Below, piece by piece: positions 49,255 to 57,662 of a DNA stretch of 64,000 nt; the first letter of the stretch is position 1; every line of letters starts with the position of its first letter. The DNA is taken from assembly GCF_030553055.1 (NCBI RefSeq), contig NZ_CP130713.1, positions 3,348,001 through 3,412,000 of the forward strand, in the 5' to 3' direction. The position numbers and the translations under genes were made by a program. The notes beneath the pieces were generated by a model. That model searched no databases, was not told the DNA's origin, and worked only from the letters and a program-made list of their open reading frames with translations. The DNA is from Streptomyces sp. XD-27 (GTDB lineage: Bacteria > Actinomycetota > Actinomycetes > Streptomycetales > Streptomycetaceae).

Positions 49255-50607
49255 TCAGCCCTTGGCCTTCCAGGTGCGGGAGTCCCTCAGCAGCTTGCGC
49301 AGCGCCGGGTCCAGCACCGCCTTCGTGTTGTCCGTCGCCCTGGCGGTGACGGTGTGCTCCCGGCCGTCCGCCGGCACGCCGAGCGACCTGGGCGTGATCG
49401 CCACCTTGCCCTTGGCGGCGACGGCCTCCTTGCCGTCCACGTACCACCGCAGCGTGGCGGTGTCCGGGACGTCGACCGTGAGGCGCGTGGTCCGGCCGAG
49501 CAGGGTCTTCGCGGGGGTGGCACTGCTGACCACGCTCGCGTGGCGGTAGAAGCCCGCGATCATCGCCTCACGGCCGGGCAGGTTGAACTCCCTGCCCAGG
49601 GTCCGCATGATCGAGTTGTCGGTGGGGCGGTTGAGGCCCTTGGGGTAGTAGCCGCCGCCCTCGTACGCGCCGACCGTGCCGCCGTCCGGCGAGGTCTGGT
49701 CCAGCCAGCGGTACCACTTCTTCTGCTGCGCCCTGAGCTCGTCGGCGCTGAGCGTGCTGGTGTTGATGTCCGCGGTCTCCGGGCCCGAGTACGTGCCGTA
49801 CTCCGGGTAGAAGTACTCGTCGGCGAGCTTGCCGAGCGAGTGGCCGGTCTCGTGGACCGCGACCTGGTCGGAGTCGGGATGGTCGGAGGAGGCCGTGGCC
49901 ACCCCGTCGTAACCGGGCTTGGACACCACGTCGTTGTAGCCCGCGCCACCGTACTTGGCGGAGTTCGACAGCACGATGACCAGGTCGGCGGCGGGCGCCT
50001 TGACCGCGTACGACTCCACCTTGGCGGTGTCCACGCACAGCAGCCGCTCCAGGCCGTCGCACCAGAAGTACGACTTGAGGGCGGTGTCCTTGACGACGTC
50101 CTTGCCCGGGTCGCCGGAGACCCCGGACTCCCGGGAGACGGCGTCCACGGTCCAGACGTTGAACAGGTCCTTGTACGAGGCGTACGGCTCGACCTCGGAG
50201 ATCTCCGACCACTTGGCGCGGACGTCGGCGTGGAAGTCCTCCTGCTGGTCGGCGGTGTAGCCGTCGCCGACGAAGACGACGTCGACCTTGTCGGCGGTCG
50301 GGCCCTTGTCGACGACCGAGGACACCTCGCCGTCACCGGCGGCCTGGGCGGGGGCCAGCGCGCGGTCGGAGCGGGTGAGTCGGTCGGGGGTCTTGGCGGG
50401 CACCTCGGTGTGGCGGGGGTGGCCGCCGGGGCCGGTGAAGTACTCGACCTCCACCTGCGGTTCGGCCCGGTCGGCCGAGGCGGAGGAGGGGGACGCGTCC
50501 GTGTCGGTCGCGGTGGCGGTGGCCGTCAGGGCGGCGGCCAGCACGACGCCGGCCAGGGCGGCGGCACGTACGGGGATGCGTATGCGTCTGCGGTGGGGGG
50601 TGGGCAC
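49255..50607 (-). CDS. M64 family zinc metallopeptidase, secreted
   Basis: A 450-residue exported peptidase. Signal peptide: Arg-rich start then AALAGVVLAAALTATATATD. The M64 domain has KVDVVFVGDGYTADQQEDFH and the zinc site HETGHSLGKLADEYF (HExxHxxxxxxDE). The family is named for an IgA-cleaving peptidase, but in Streptomyces the substrate is unknown. The last part (RTTRLTVDVPDTATLRWYVD) is a strand-rich C-terminal domain. GTG start with GGGAG upstream. A 12-bp motif upstream is shared with the XRE-TPR regulator gene. Confidence 0.92.
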   Translation of the reverse strand: MPTPHRRRIRIPVRAAALAGVVLAAALTATATATDTDASPSSASADRAEPQVEVEYFTGPGGHPRHTEVPAKTPDRLTRSDRALAPAQAAGDGEVSSVVDKGPTADKVDVVFVGDGYTADQQEDFHADVRAKWSEISEVEPYASYKDLFNVWTVDAVSRESGVSGDPGKDVVKDTALKSYFWCDGLERLLCVDTAKVESYAVKAPAADLVIVLSNSAKYGGAGYNDVVSKPGYDGVATASSDHPDSDQVAVHETGHSLGKLADEYFYPEYGTYSGPETADINTSTLSADELRAQQKKWYRWLDQTSPDGGTVGAYEGGGYYPKGLNRPTDNSIMRTLGREFNLPGREAMIAGFYRHASVVSSATPAKTLLGRTTRLTVDVPDTATLRWYVDGKEAVAAKGKVAITPRSLGVPADGREHTVTARATDNTKAVLDPALRKLLRDSRTWKAKG

Positions 50608-50631
50608 GATGGACTCCCGAAGTCGGCTGCG

Positions 50632-50643
50632 TAAGCAGCGAGT
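50632..50643 (-). promoter_or_regulatory. ACTCGCTGCTTA motif upstream of the M64 gene
   Basis: On the minus strand ACTCGCTGCTTA lies 24 bases before the GTG start. The same 12-mer, in the same orientation relative to the gene, precedes the XRE-TPR gene (52223-52234). Extended, the two read TTAACTCGCTGCTTACGC and TTGACTCGCTGCTTAACC. A shared operator is possible. Confidence 0.45.
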
Positions 50644-50788
50644 TAAGCGGGGTTACGCCGATGGTTTAACGTGCGCTCAACTTAGGGCGTCGTCGCGGCG
50701 CCCGGCAATGGTGGTGCGGAAGGGAATCCGGAAGCGGGTGATTTTTCCTTCGCACGCGGGTTACGGCGCGCCAACCCCGCCCCACGGG

Positions 50789-50855
50789 TCACACGCGCCT
50801 GATACGGGTCACGCGTGCCTGATACGGCTCACGTGTGCCTCATACGGCTCACGCG
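50789..50855 (-). repeat. 20-bp tandem repeat starting at the peptidase stop codon
   Basis: Units at 50789-50808, 50809-50828 and 50829-50848 (TCACGCGTGCCTGATACGGC type) lead into the stop codon of the gene ending at 50849. On the minus strand each unit begins by repeating the gene end CGCGTGA with the stop. Confidence 0.85.
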
Positions 50856-52195
50856 TCGCGCACCAGGCTCAGCAGCCGGTCCAGGACCCGGCGGCCCCCG
50901 GCGCGCACCCCGTCGTGCTCGAACTCGTCCGTCACCCAGGTGCGCAGGCCCCGGACGGCGCGGGCGGTGCGCAGCGAGTGGGCCGTGTCCACGAACAGGT
51001 CGTCGTGGTAGATCGCGGCGGCCACGGGCACGTTGTTGCGGGCCAGCCGCTCCGCGTCGTACAGAGGCCCCCATCCGGTGCGCTCGGCGAGGAGTTCGGC
51101 GGTGCGGCGCAGCGGGCGCAGCGCCGCGTGGGTCTCCAGCATCCAGGGGTGCACGCTCTCGCCGGTGAACAGCACCGGGTCCGGCCCGTCGAGGGCGCGC
51201 GCCGGGTCGAACGCCGGGAACTCGGCGCGGACGCGGTGGGCCGACCAGGCGGTGGCCCGCCCGTCCTGGGCGTAGATGGACTCGTGGAGCAGGGTGTACA
51301 GCGGGCTGCCGGCGCGCGAGAGCACCCCGGCGACCTGCTCGGTGAAGGCGTCGCTCAGCCGCGGCCCGCCGGGGGTGGGCGTGAAGGCGTCCTCCAGCAG
51401 GTAGTGCAGCCGGTGCGAGCCGTCGCCGGAGCCGAGCAGGATACCGAGCTGCTGAAACGATTCGGCGGTGAGTCGCGACCCGTCCGGCAGCACCTCCTCG
51501 TGCTCGGCGAGGTGTGCCACGATCCGCCGCGCCGCGTCCGCATCACCCGGATAACGACCGTAATGCGCCAGCGTCTTGCGTTCCATACGGGGGTACGCCG
51601 CGCGGTAGACGGCGTCGGCGTCCGCGTCGAGTCCGGGCAGGCCGCCGGTGATCAGCGCGGCCGCGAGCCCCTCCGGGGCGTGGCTGAGGTAGCTGACGGC
51701 GCAGAAGCCGCCGAAGCTCTGGCCGAGCACGGTCCACGGCGCGCCGCCGGTCAGTCGCCGCCGGATCAGCTCGCAGTCGGCCACGATCGCGTCGGCGCGG
51801 AAGTGCGCGAGGTAGTCCGCCTGCTGCTCGGGGGTGCCGCGCAGCGGCAGCGTCTGCCGGTCGGCCGGGGTCGAGCGGCCGGTGCCGCGCTGGTCCAGCA
51901 GCAGGACGCGGTACTCGTCCAGCGCCCGGTCCAGCCAGCCCGAGCGGCCGACGGGCCGGTCGGCGCCGAAGCCCGGCCCGCCCTGGAGGTAGAGCAGCCA
52001 GGGCAGCTCGGGCCGGGCCCGTCCGTCGGCACCGGTCTTGTCCGTGGCGACGACTTCCCGCGCGTACAGCCTGATCCGCTCGCCGTCCGGGGCCTTATGG
52101 TCGAGTGGTACGTCGAAATGGTGGTCGGTGAGGACGAGTCCTGGCTGACGGACGGTGGTCGAGGGGTGCGAACCGGGAACCATCGCCTGCGGCAT
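50849..52195 (-). CDS. Proline iminopeptidase-like alpha/beta hydrolase (S33)
   Basis: A 448-residue peptidase. The oxyanion motif is LYLQGGPGFGADRP, the nucleophile elbow GQSFGG (WTVLGQSFGGFCAVSYLSHA), with a large cap domain after it and the Asp/His in the C-terminal part (FVDTAHSLRTARAVRGLRTW). The size and the GGPG motif fit prolyl aminopeptidases that remove N-terminal Pro. ATG at 52195 with GAGGA seven bases upstream. It diverges from the XRE-TPR regulator. Confidence 0.9.
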   Translation of the reverse strand: MPQAMVPGSHPSTTVRQPGLVLTDHHFDVPLDHKAPDGERIRLYAREVVATDKTGADGRARPELPWLLYLQGGPGFGADRPVGRSGWLDRALDEYRVLLLDQRGTGRSTPADRQTLPLRGTPEQQADYLAHFRADAIVADCELIRRRLTGGAPWTVLGQSFGGFCAVSYLSHAPEGLAAALITGGLPGLDADADAVYRAAYPRMERKTLAHYGRYPGDADAARRIVAHLAEHEEVLPDGSRLTAESFQQLGILLGSGDGSHRLHYLLEDAFTPTPGGPRLSDAFTEQVAGVLSRAGSPLYTLLHESIYAQDGRATAWSAHRVRAEFPAFDPARALDGPDPVLFTGESVHPWMLETHAALRPLRRTAELLAERTGWGPLYDAERLARNNVPVAAAIYHDDLFVDTAHSLRTARAVRGLRTWVTDEFEHDGVRAGGRRVLDRLLSLVRDA

Positions 52196-52222
52196 CTTCA
52201 AATCCTCACGTAAATGGAGTTG

Positions 52223-52234
52223 ACTCGCTGCTTA
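52223..52234 (+). promoter_or_regulatory. ACTCGCTGCTTA motif upstream of the XRE-TPR gene
   Basis: It lies 27 bases before the ATG of the XRE-TPR gene. TTGACT at 52220-52225 overlaps it and could serve as a -35, though no good -10 follows. The M64 gene has the same motif at nearly the same distance. Confidence 0.45.
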
Positions 52235-52261
52235 ACCTACCGCTGGGAGAACGGGGGGAAC

Positions 52262-53728
52262 ATGGCGTACATCGCGGATGCCGGTGCCGGGGACGTGCGG
52301 AGCGAGGGGTCGGAGGCGATAGGCCGGCGGGTGTTCCGGATGCGCACCCGCAAGGGCCTCACCCAGCGGCAGCTCGCCGAGCCCGCCTACACCGCGGCGT
52401 ACATCTCCACCCTGGAGGCGGGCAGGGTGCGCCCCTCGGAGGCGGCGCTGCGCCACCTCGCCGTACGGCTGGGCATCAGTTACGAGGAGCTGGCCACCGG
52501 CCGCTCGCCGCGCGAGGCCACCGAGCTGCGGGCCGGGCTGACCGACGCCCGCAGCGCCCTGAGCACCGGCGCGGCCGAGGCCGCCGCAGAGCGGTTCGCC
52601 GCGCTGCGCGCCGAGGCGGAGCGGCTGGAGCTGCCCGCGGAGCAGGCGGCCGCGCTGCTCGGGCTCGGCGACTGCGCCCTGGAGACCGGGGAACTGGCCC
52701 GCGCCCGCGACCACTTCCAGGCCGCGGAGGCGCTGCTGGCCGACGAGCCGCTGCCGCAGCGCGTGCCGGCGGTGCGCGGCCGCGCCCTGGCCCATCTGCT
52801 CGCCGGTGAGCTGCGGTACTCCTGCTATCTGCTGGAGCGCACCATCGACGAGCTCAACGCCTCCGGGCTGCACGACCCGGACGCCCTGCTGCTGCTCTAC
52901 ACCGCCTCGATCGCCCCGTACATGGACATGGGGGCGCACGCCCGCGCCGCGCACGCCGCCGAACTGGCCCTCGCCCTGGCGCCGCGCGTCGAGAACCCGG
53001 AGCTGATCGCCGGGATGCACCGGGGCGTGGCCCGCACGCTCATCGCCGAGGGGCGCATCGCCGACGCGGACGCCTCGCTCGCCAAGGCCCAGGAGCTGTA
53101 CCAGCAGCTGCGGATACGGACCGATCTGGCGCACTGCCACTGGATGCGCGGATACGTGCACGCGCAGGACGGCGACCTGGAACGGGCGGAGAGCGAACTG
53201 CGCACGGCCCGCGACATGCTGGCGTCCAAGCGGGCCGCGCTGTTCACCGTGCAGGTGGAGGTGGAGCTGGCGGACGTGCTGCGCAGGCGGGGACGGCCGG
53301 CGGAGGCGGAGGCGCTGCTGCTGCCGCTGCTGACTCCGGCTGAGGCATACGGGGGCGGCGGCGCGGCGGACGGTGCGGCGGGCGGTGGTACGGCGGGCGG
53401 TGAGCCGGGCGGCGGTGCGGCGGGCGGCGGGCTGTCCGCCGAGCGCGGCGCCGTGCACGCGGGCGGCGCGCACCGGCTGCTCGGGCTGATCGCCGAGGAG
53501 CGCGGCGACACCGAGGCCGCCGAAGAGCACTACTGCGCCGCGCTGTCCCTGCTGGAGCGCACCGGGGCGGCGGGGGACCTGGCCGACCTGTGCCGGCTGC
53601 TGGGCGATCTGCTGCGCCGCGAGGGGCGCGTGGAGGCGGCGATGGACGCGTACCGCACGGGCCTGGGGCACCGGGCGGCGCCGGGCACCACGACACTGGG
53701 CCCGGCGCCGACCGAGCCGCCGCTGTAG
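52262..53728 (+). CDS. XRE-type regulator with tetratricopeptide-like repeats
   Basis: A 488-residue protein. The helix-turn-helix is IGRRVFRMRTRKGLTQRQLA then YTAAYISTLEAGRVRPSEAA. About 390 residues of helical repeats follow (ALLGLGDCALETGELARARD, then AKAQELYQQLRIRTDLAHCH and LGLIAEERGDTEAAEEHYC), in TPR style, interrupted by a Gly-rich loop (about 365-400). Regulators of this plan often sense a peptide. ATG with GGGGGGAA upstream. The neighbouring hydrolase and the M64 peptidase are candidate targets. Confidence 0.9.
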   Translation: MAYIADAGAGDVRSEGSEAIGRRVFRMRTRKGLTQRQLAEPAYTAAYISTLEAGRVRPSEAALRHLAVRLGISYEELATGRSPREATELRAGLTDARSALSTGAAEAAAERFAALRAEAERLELPAEQAAALLGLGDCALETGELARARDHFQAAEALLADEPLPQRVPAVRGRALAHLLAGELRYSCYLLERTIDELNASGLHDPDALLLLYTASIAPYMDMGAHARAAHAAELALALAPRVENPELIAGMHRGVARTLIAEGRIADADASLAKAQELYQQLRIRTDLAHCHWMRGYVHAQDGDLERAESELRTARDMLASKRAALFTVQVEVELADVLRRRGRPAEAEALLLPLLTPAEAYGGGGAADGAAGGGTAGGEPGGGAAGGGLSAERGAVHAGGAHRLLGLIAEERGDTEAAEEHYCAALSLLERTGAAGDLADLCRLLGDLLRREGRVEAAMDAYRTGLGHRAAPGTTTLGPAPTEPPL

Positions 53729-53776
53729 GCGGCCGTACCGACGGCTGTCCACGGCCGTGTCGGCGGCGACGTTGGG

Positions 53777-53813
53777 TCGGTCCTGTCCGGTTGGTCGGGC
53801 CGGACAGGACCGA
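53777..53813. terminator. Strong hairpin between convergent genes
   Basis: TCGGTCCTGTCCGG (53777-53790) pairs perfectly with CCGGACAGGACCGA (53800-53813) across a 9-base loop. It separates the XRE-TPR gene from the DUF4344 gene. Confidence 0.9.
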
Positions 53814-53897
53814 TAAATCGCGGCGCCGAAGGTCCCCTCCTCCGCGGCGTCGCGACGGTTCCGCCGCCGGCCGGTCTCTCCCCCCGCGGGAGGCCGG

Positions 53898-54806
53898 TCA
53901 GCGGCTGGTCTCGTACGGCGCGAGGAGCGTGCTCCAGCCTCGCCGCAAGTCGTCGTACTCGTCCTCGCACAGTTCGGCGCGTTCCTTGGTCAGCCGCTCG
54001 CCGTCCACGAGGGAGCGGTGCCGGTCCGGCGCCGAACCGTACACGTAGCAGTAGTAGTTGGCCGCGCGGGCGGCGTCCGGGAGGTGCTCGTCCGCGAAGT
54101 CGATGTCGGCCGGGTCGGTCTGCCCGGCGTACAGCAGGTAGTTGTCGGCGGCGGCCAGCACCGCGGCGCGGCCCGCCTTGCCCTGGGGGATCAGGTGGTA
54201 CGCGGCGAACTGGTCGGCCACGTCCTCCTCACGCCCGACGAACGGCAGGTCGAGCCGGTCGATCAGGGCGTGCGCGACCTCGTGGTAGAGGGTCTCGGTG
54301 ACCACCCCGGCGGTCTTGTCCGCGATCTTGCCGTCGATCGCTGCGGAGTCGGCTTCCGCGTCGGCCGTACCGCTCTCGTCCGCCGCGTCCGCCGCATCGT
54401 CCTCGAACAGCTCGCGGACCTCGTCGACGAACTCGTAGCAGAGCTCGACGCGGCGCTCCTCGGGGTCGTACGCGACATCGGAGTTCCCGCAGGTCCGACC
54501 CTGGATGCCGATCTTCTCCCGCAGCTTCAGCCGCTTGTTGAGCTGCTCGGCGACCCCTTCCGGGAGCCGCCGCTGCCGCAGGAAGTCGCGCGCCCAGGCA
54601 TGGTCGTCGCTCTTGGCGGGCTGGTACGACGTCCACAGGCCGCCGCGTGTGGGGGGCGCGGCGGCCTGTGACGCTGTGCTGCACCCCGCTATCAGCCCCG
54701 TGACGGCACCTGTGGCCGTCAGGGCGGCCACGGTGCGCAGGTGAGCGCGGTGGCACAAGGTGGTGCGGGCGGGAGTCCGGTCGGTCCCCGCGGGGTGGTG
54801 CAGCAT
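53898..54806 (-). CDS. DUF4344 lipoprotein, putative metallopeptidase
   Basis: A 302-residue exported protein. The signal part (TVAALTATGAVTGLIAGC) ends in a lipobox Cys near residue 42. The DUF4344 domain has the zinc motif HEVAHALID (HExxH) with DVADQFAAYHLI after it, and NYYCYVYGS near the end. Members are described as putative metallopeptidases; none of the substrates is known here. ATG at 54806, eight bases after GGCAGAG; a GTG nine bases upstream is possible. Confidence 0.87.
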   Translation of the reverse strand: MLHHPAGTDRTPARTTLCHRAHLRTVAALTATGAVTGLIAGCSTASQAAAPPTRGGLWTSYQPAKSDDHAWARDFLRQRRLPEGVAEQLNKRLKLREKIGIQGRTCGNSDVAYDPEERRVELCYEFVDEVRELFEDDAADAADESGTADAEADSAAIDGKIADKTAGVVTETLYHEVAHALIDRLDLPFVGREEDVADQFAAYHLIPQGKAGRAAVLAAADNYLLYAGQTDPADIDFADEHLPDAARAANYYCYVYGSAPDRHRSLVDGERLTKERAELCEDEYDDLRRGWSTLLAPYETSR

Positions 54807-55013
54807 GAAGAGCACTCTGCCGTGTCCATGGCGGCGGCGAAATCCACCGCTGGTCTCTGCTTACCCCCGCCGATCGGAGGGGGTGATCCCGCCCACTGGA
54901 CGGAGCTGAGCCCTCCACTTCTCCGAATCGTTGCGGCACTCTTGGAACGACCGTTGGCCAAAACCCATCCACGCAGTCAGCGTGGTCAGCGGGGAAGGAA
55001 GAGGGAGCAGCTG

Positions 55014-55685
55014 GTGATTCGTGTCGCTGTGGTGGACGACGAGCAGCTCGTCAGGTCCGGGCTCCGGCTGATCCTCGGAACGGCCCCGGACATCGAGGTG
55101 GTCGCCGACTGCTCCGGCGGCGAGGCGGTCGACACGGTGGTGCGCGCCGGCGCCGACGTCGTCCTGCTGGACATCCGGATGCCGGACGTGGACGGCCTGA
55201 CCGTGCTGCGCCGGCTGCAGGAGACGCCGCGCCCGCCGGCCGTGGCGATGCTCACGACGTTCGACGCGCAGGAGTACCTGGCCGCCGCGCTGCGCGAGGG
55301 GGCCGCCGGGTTCCTGCTCAAGGACACCGAGCCCGAGCAGCTGGTGCGGGCGGTGCGGACCCTCGCCGAGGGCGGCAGCGTCCTGGACCCGGGCGTCACC
55401 CGGGCCGTGATCGGCGGCTTCCTCGCGGCGGAGGCCGAGGCGACCGCCGCCGCCGCGGTACGGGCGCTGACCCCGCGCGAGCGGGAGGTGCTGGCACTGC
55501 TCGGCGAGGGCCTGGCCAACCCGCAGATAGCGGACCGGATGGGGCTCGCCGCCAGCACGGTGAAGGACCACGTGCGGGCCGTGCTCGGCAAGCTCGGCGG
55601 CCTCAACCGCGTCCAGGCGGCCATCGTCGCCGACCGCGCCGGCCTGGTCGCGGGGCTGCCGCAGGCGGGCGGCGGCGCGCGGTGA
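55014..55685 (+). CDS. LuxR-type two-component response regulator
   Basis: A 223-residue NarL-type regulator. Receiver: IRVAVVDDEQLVRSGLRLIL with phospho-acceptor Asp in VVLLDIRMPDVDG and Lys in FLLKDTEPE. Helix-turn-helix: LTPREREVLALLGEGLANPQ then MGLAASTVKDHVRAVLGKLG. GTG start with GAGGGAG upstream. Its stop overlaps the GTG of the kinase gene, so the two are co-translated. Confidence 0.93.
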   Translation: MIRVAVVDDEQLVRSGLRLILGTAPDIEVVADCSGGEAVDTVVRAGADVVLLDIRMPDVDGLTVLRRLQETPRPPAVAMLTTFDAQEYLAAALREGAAGFLLKDTEPEQLVRAVRTLAEGGSVLDPGVTRAVIGGFLAAEAEATAAAAVRALTPREREVLALLGEGLANPQIADRMGLAASTVKDHVRAVLGKLGGLNRVQAAIVADRAGLVAGLPQAGGGAR

Positions 55686-56824
55686 ACACCTGGAAGGCCC
55701 TGTGGGCGCGGCCCTGGGCCCGCCTGATCGTCCCCGTCCTCCTGGCCACCGCCGACGCGTTCCTGGTCAACGGCGTGACCTTCGGCCTCGCGCTGAACGT
55801 CTCCCTGATCGCGGCCGGGGCGCTGCTGCTGCGCACCCGCTTCCCCCTGACCGTCTTCCTCGCGACGCTCCCGGGGATCCTCATCGGCTACGTGTGGTTC
55901 GCGCCCATGATCGCGATCTACACGGTCGCGGTCCGCAGGGACGACAGGCGGCTCCTCACGGCGTGCGTGCCGCTGCTGGCCGCCGCGCACTTCATCCCCT
56001 GGCCGGTCTCCGACTTCGAGCCGACGGCGTACCGCGAGAACACCCTCACCCTCATCGACGCCTTCGTGACCTCCATAGGCCCCATCGCGCTCGGCCTGCT
56101 GGTGCGCACCCGCCGCGAGCTCGCGGCCCGCCTCGACGAGCTGACCCGCAGCCGCCGGCACGCGGACCGGCTGCTCGCCGAGCAGGTCGTGGGCACCGAG
56201 CGGGCCCGGCTGGCCCGGGAGATGCACGACGTCGTCGCGCACCAGGTGAGCCTGATCAGCCTCCAGGCGGGGGCCGTGCAGATCAGTACCGCCGACCCCC
56301 GGGCGCGCGAGGGGGCGCGGACCATCCGCGACCTGTCCGTCCGCACCCTGGAGGAGCTGCGCCACATGGTCGGCATCCTGCGGACCGCGGGCGGCGACGC
56401 GGAGGACCTCACCCCGCAGCCGCGGCTGGCCGATCTGCCGCGCCTGCTGGAGGTGAGCGCGCTGGAGGTGGAGTACGAGGCGGACTACGCCGAGCGGCCC
56501 ACCGGGCGGACGGGACGGCCCGAGGCGGTGGAACGGGCGGCCTTCCGGACCGTGCAGGAGGCCCTGACCAACGTCCGCAAGCACGCCCCGGGCGCCCTCG
56601 TACGGGTGCGGGTCAGCGACCGGGACCCGGCCTGCGACCGGCTGCGGGTGGAGGTGCGCAACGGCCCCCGGGACGCGGGCGCGCCCGCCCCGGAGCTGCC
56701 GGGCGGCGGACACGGGCTGGTGGGGCTGCGGGAGCGCGCCCGGCTGCTGGGCGGCACCTTCGACGCGTACCGGACGGACGACGGCGGGTTCGTGGTCAGG
56801 GCGGAGTTCCCGCAGCACGCGTGA
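55682..56824 (+). CDS. Two-component sensor histidine kinase
   Basis: A 380-residue HisKA_3 kinase. Four or five membrane helices occupy the first 150 residues (LIVPVLLATADAFLV, ALNVSLIAAGALLL, TVFLATLPGILIGYV, FVTSIGPIALGLLV). The phospho-acceptor His is in LAREMHDVVAHQVSLISLQ. The ATPase domain has TVQEALTNVRKHAPG and GGGHGLVGLRERARLLGG. It should phosphorylate the regulator encoded before it. Signal unknown. Confidence 0.93.
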   Translation: MNTWKALWARPWARLIVPVLLATADAFLVNGVTFGLALNVSLIAAGALLLRTRFPLTVFLATLPGILIGYVWFAPMIAIYTVAVRRDDRRLLTACVPLLAAAHFIPWPVSDFEPTAYRENTLTLIDAFVTSIGPIALGLLVRTRRELAARLDELTRSRRHADRLLAEQVVGTERARLAREMHDVVAHQVSLISLQAGAVQISTADPRAREGARTIRDLSVRTLEELRHMVGILRTAGGDAEDLTPQPRLADLPRLLEVSALEVEYEADYAERPTGRTGRPEAVERAAFRTVQEALTNVRKHAPGALVRVRVSDRDPACDRLRVEVRNGPRDAGAPAPELPGGGHGLVGLRERARLLGGTFDAYRTDDGGFVVRAEFPQHA

Positions 56825-56864
56825 CCGGCCGCGCGGCGCGCCCGCCGGCGTACCGCGTCCGCGC

Positions 56865-56919
56865 GGAGCCGCAGCTGATCCGCGTGGAGCCGCAGCTGTT
56901 CTGCGCGGAGCCGCAGCTG
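56865..56919 (+). repeat. Three 21-bp-spaced copies of GGAGCCGCAGCTG
   Basis: Identical 13-mers at 56865, 56886 and 56907, exactly 21 bp apart (two helical turns). Each contains the palindrome CAGCTG. They lie between the kinase gene and the convergent STAS gene. Confidence 0.9.
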
Positions 56920-56954
56920 AAACGTTTACCCGGCCGAGGTGACGGAAGAAACGA

Positions 56955-57323
56955 TTAGGCGGCGGTGGCCGTCGTCGCGGCGGCCAGGTCCGGGTACACC
57001 TCGAAGAGCCTGCGCACGCCGAGCGCCGCGAGGACCCGGTTCACGTGCGAGCCCGACCCGTCAGGCGCGTCCTGCGGCGGCAGGATCAGCCGCAGCTGCC
57101 CGGAACAGGAGCGCATCAGCCGCCGGGCGGCTATGAGCACCCCCACCCCGCTGGAGTCGCAGAACCGGACCTCGGAGAGGTCGAGAACCACGGCGTGACG
57201 GCCCTCGGCGACGGCGTCGTGCACATGCTGCCGGACCGCCGGCGAGGTCACCAGGTCCATCTCGCCGGATACCCGCAGCACGACCCAGTCCCCCCGCTCG
57301 GCCTGCATCACCTTCAACGTCAC
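56955..57323 (-). CDS. STAS domain anti-sigma factor antagonist
   Basis: A 122-residue STAS protein (DWVVLRVSGEMDLVTSPAVR, then AVVLDLSEVRFCDSSGVGVL). The Ser of CDSSG is the usual site of phosphorylation by a partner anti-sigma kinase. When unmodified it binds the anti-sigma factor and frees sigma. The partner is not in this window. I chose the GTG at 57323, with GAAGGG eight bases upstream. Confidence 0.92.
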   Translation of the reverse strand: MTLKVMQAERGDWVVLRVSGEMDLVTSPAVRQHVHDAVAEGRHAVVLDLSEVRFCDSSGVGVLIAARRLMRSCSGQLRLILPPQDAPDGSGSHVNRVLAALGVRRLFEVYPDLAAATTATAA

Positions 57324-57417
57324 GCGTCGATGCCCTTCCCTCGCCCGCCGAATCGCACGTCGGCCCGCCGCCAACCGGAATCAGCTGTTCCCGGTGCGGC
57401 TGCCCGCCCTCTCCCCT

Positions 57418-57460
57418 GTGAAACACGCCCCCGTGAAACACGCCCCCGTGAAACCTGCCC
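57418..57460 (+). repeat. 15-bp tandem repeat GTGAAACACGCCCCC
   Basis: Exact copies at 57418-57432 and 57433-57447, with a third diverged copy (GTGAAACCTGCCC) at 57448-57460. It lies about 95 bp upstream of the STAS start codon. Confidence 0.9.
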
Positions 57461-57561
57461 GACACGACCCTAAGCCCCGCCCCAGCGTCCCGCCGAGGGA
57501 TTCCTGCGTAAAGTGACGGGCCCAATACCATCCGCAGCGCCACGATCGGGGCACATTGCCC

Positions 57562-57587
57562 GGAACGTGCGGATGAAGTCAGTCGTT
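57562..57587 (+). promoter_or_regulatory. Possible ECF-type autoregulatory promoter
   Basis: GGAAC (57562-57566), 17 bases, then CGTT (57584-57587) matches the GGAAC / CGTT pattern used by many ECF sigma factors. It would place the start near 57595, 68 nt before the sigma factor ATG, and suggests the sigma factor reads its own gene. Confidence 0.4.
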
Positions 57588-57662
57588 CGCACTACATTCG
57601 ATGCGAGTCCGGGCACAGTTGCTGGAGACTGCCGCACTTCCGACCACAGGGATGGGGGCCGT

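Larger units (their letters stand above)
57324..57662. other. Divergent intergenic region between the STAS and sigma factor genes
   Basis: No gene seen. It holds the 15-bp repeats at 57418-57460 and a possible ECF-type promoter at 57562-57587. Confidence 0.6.
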
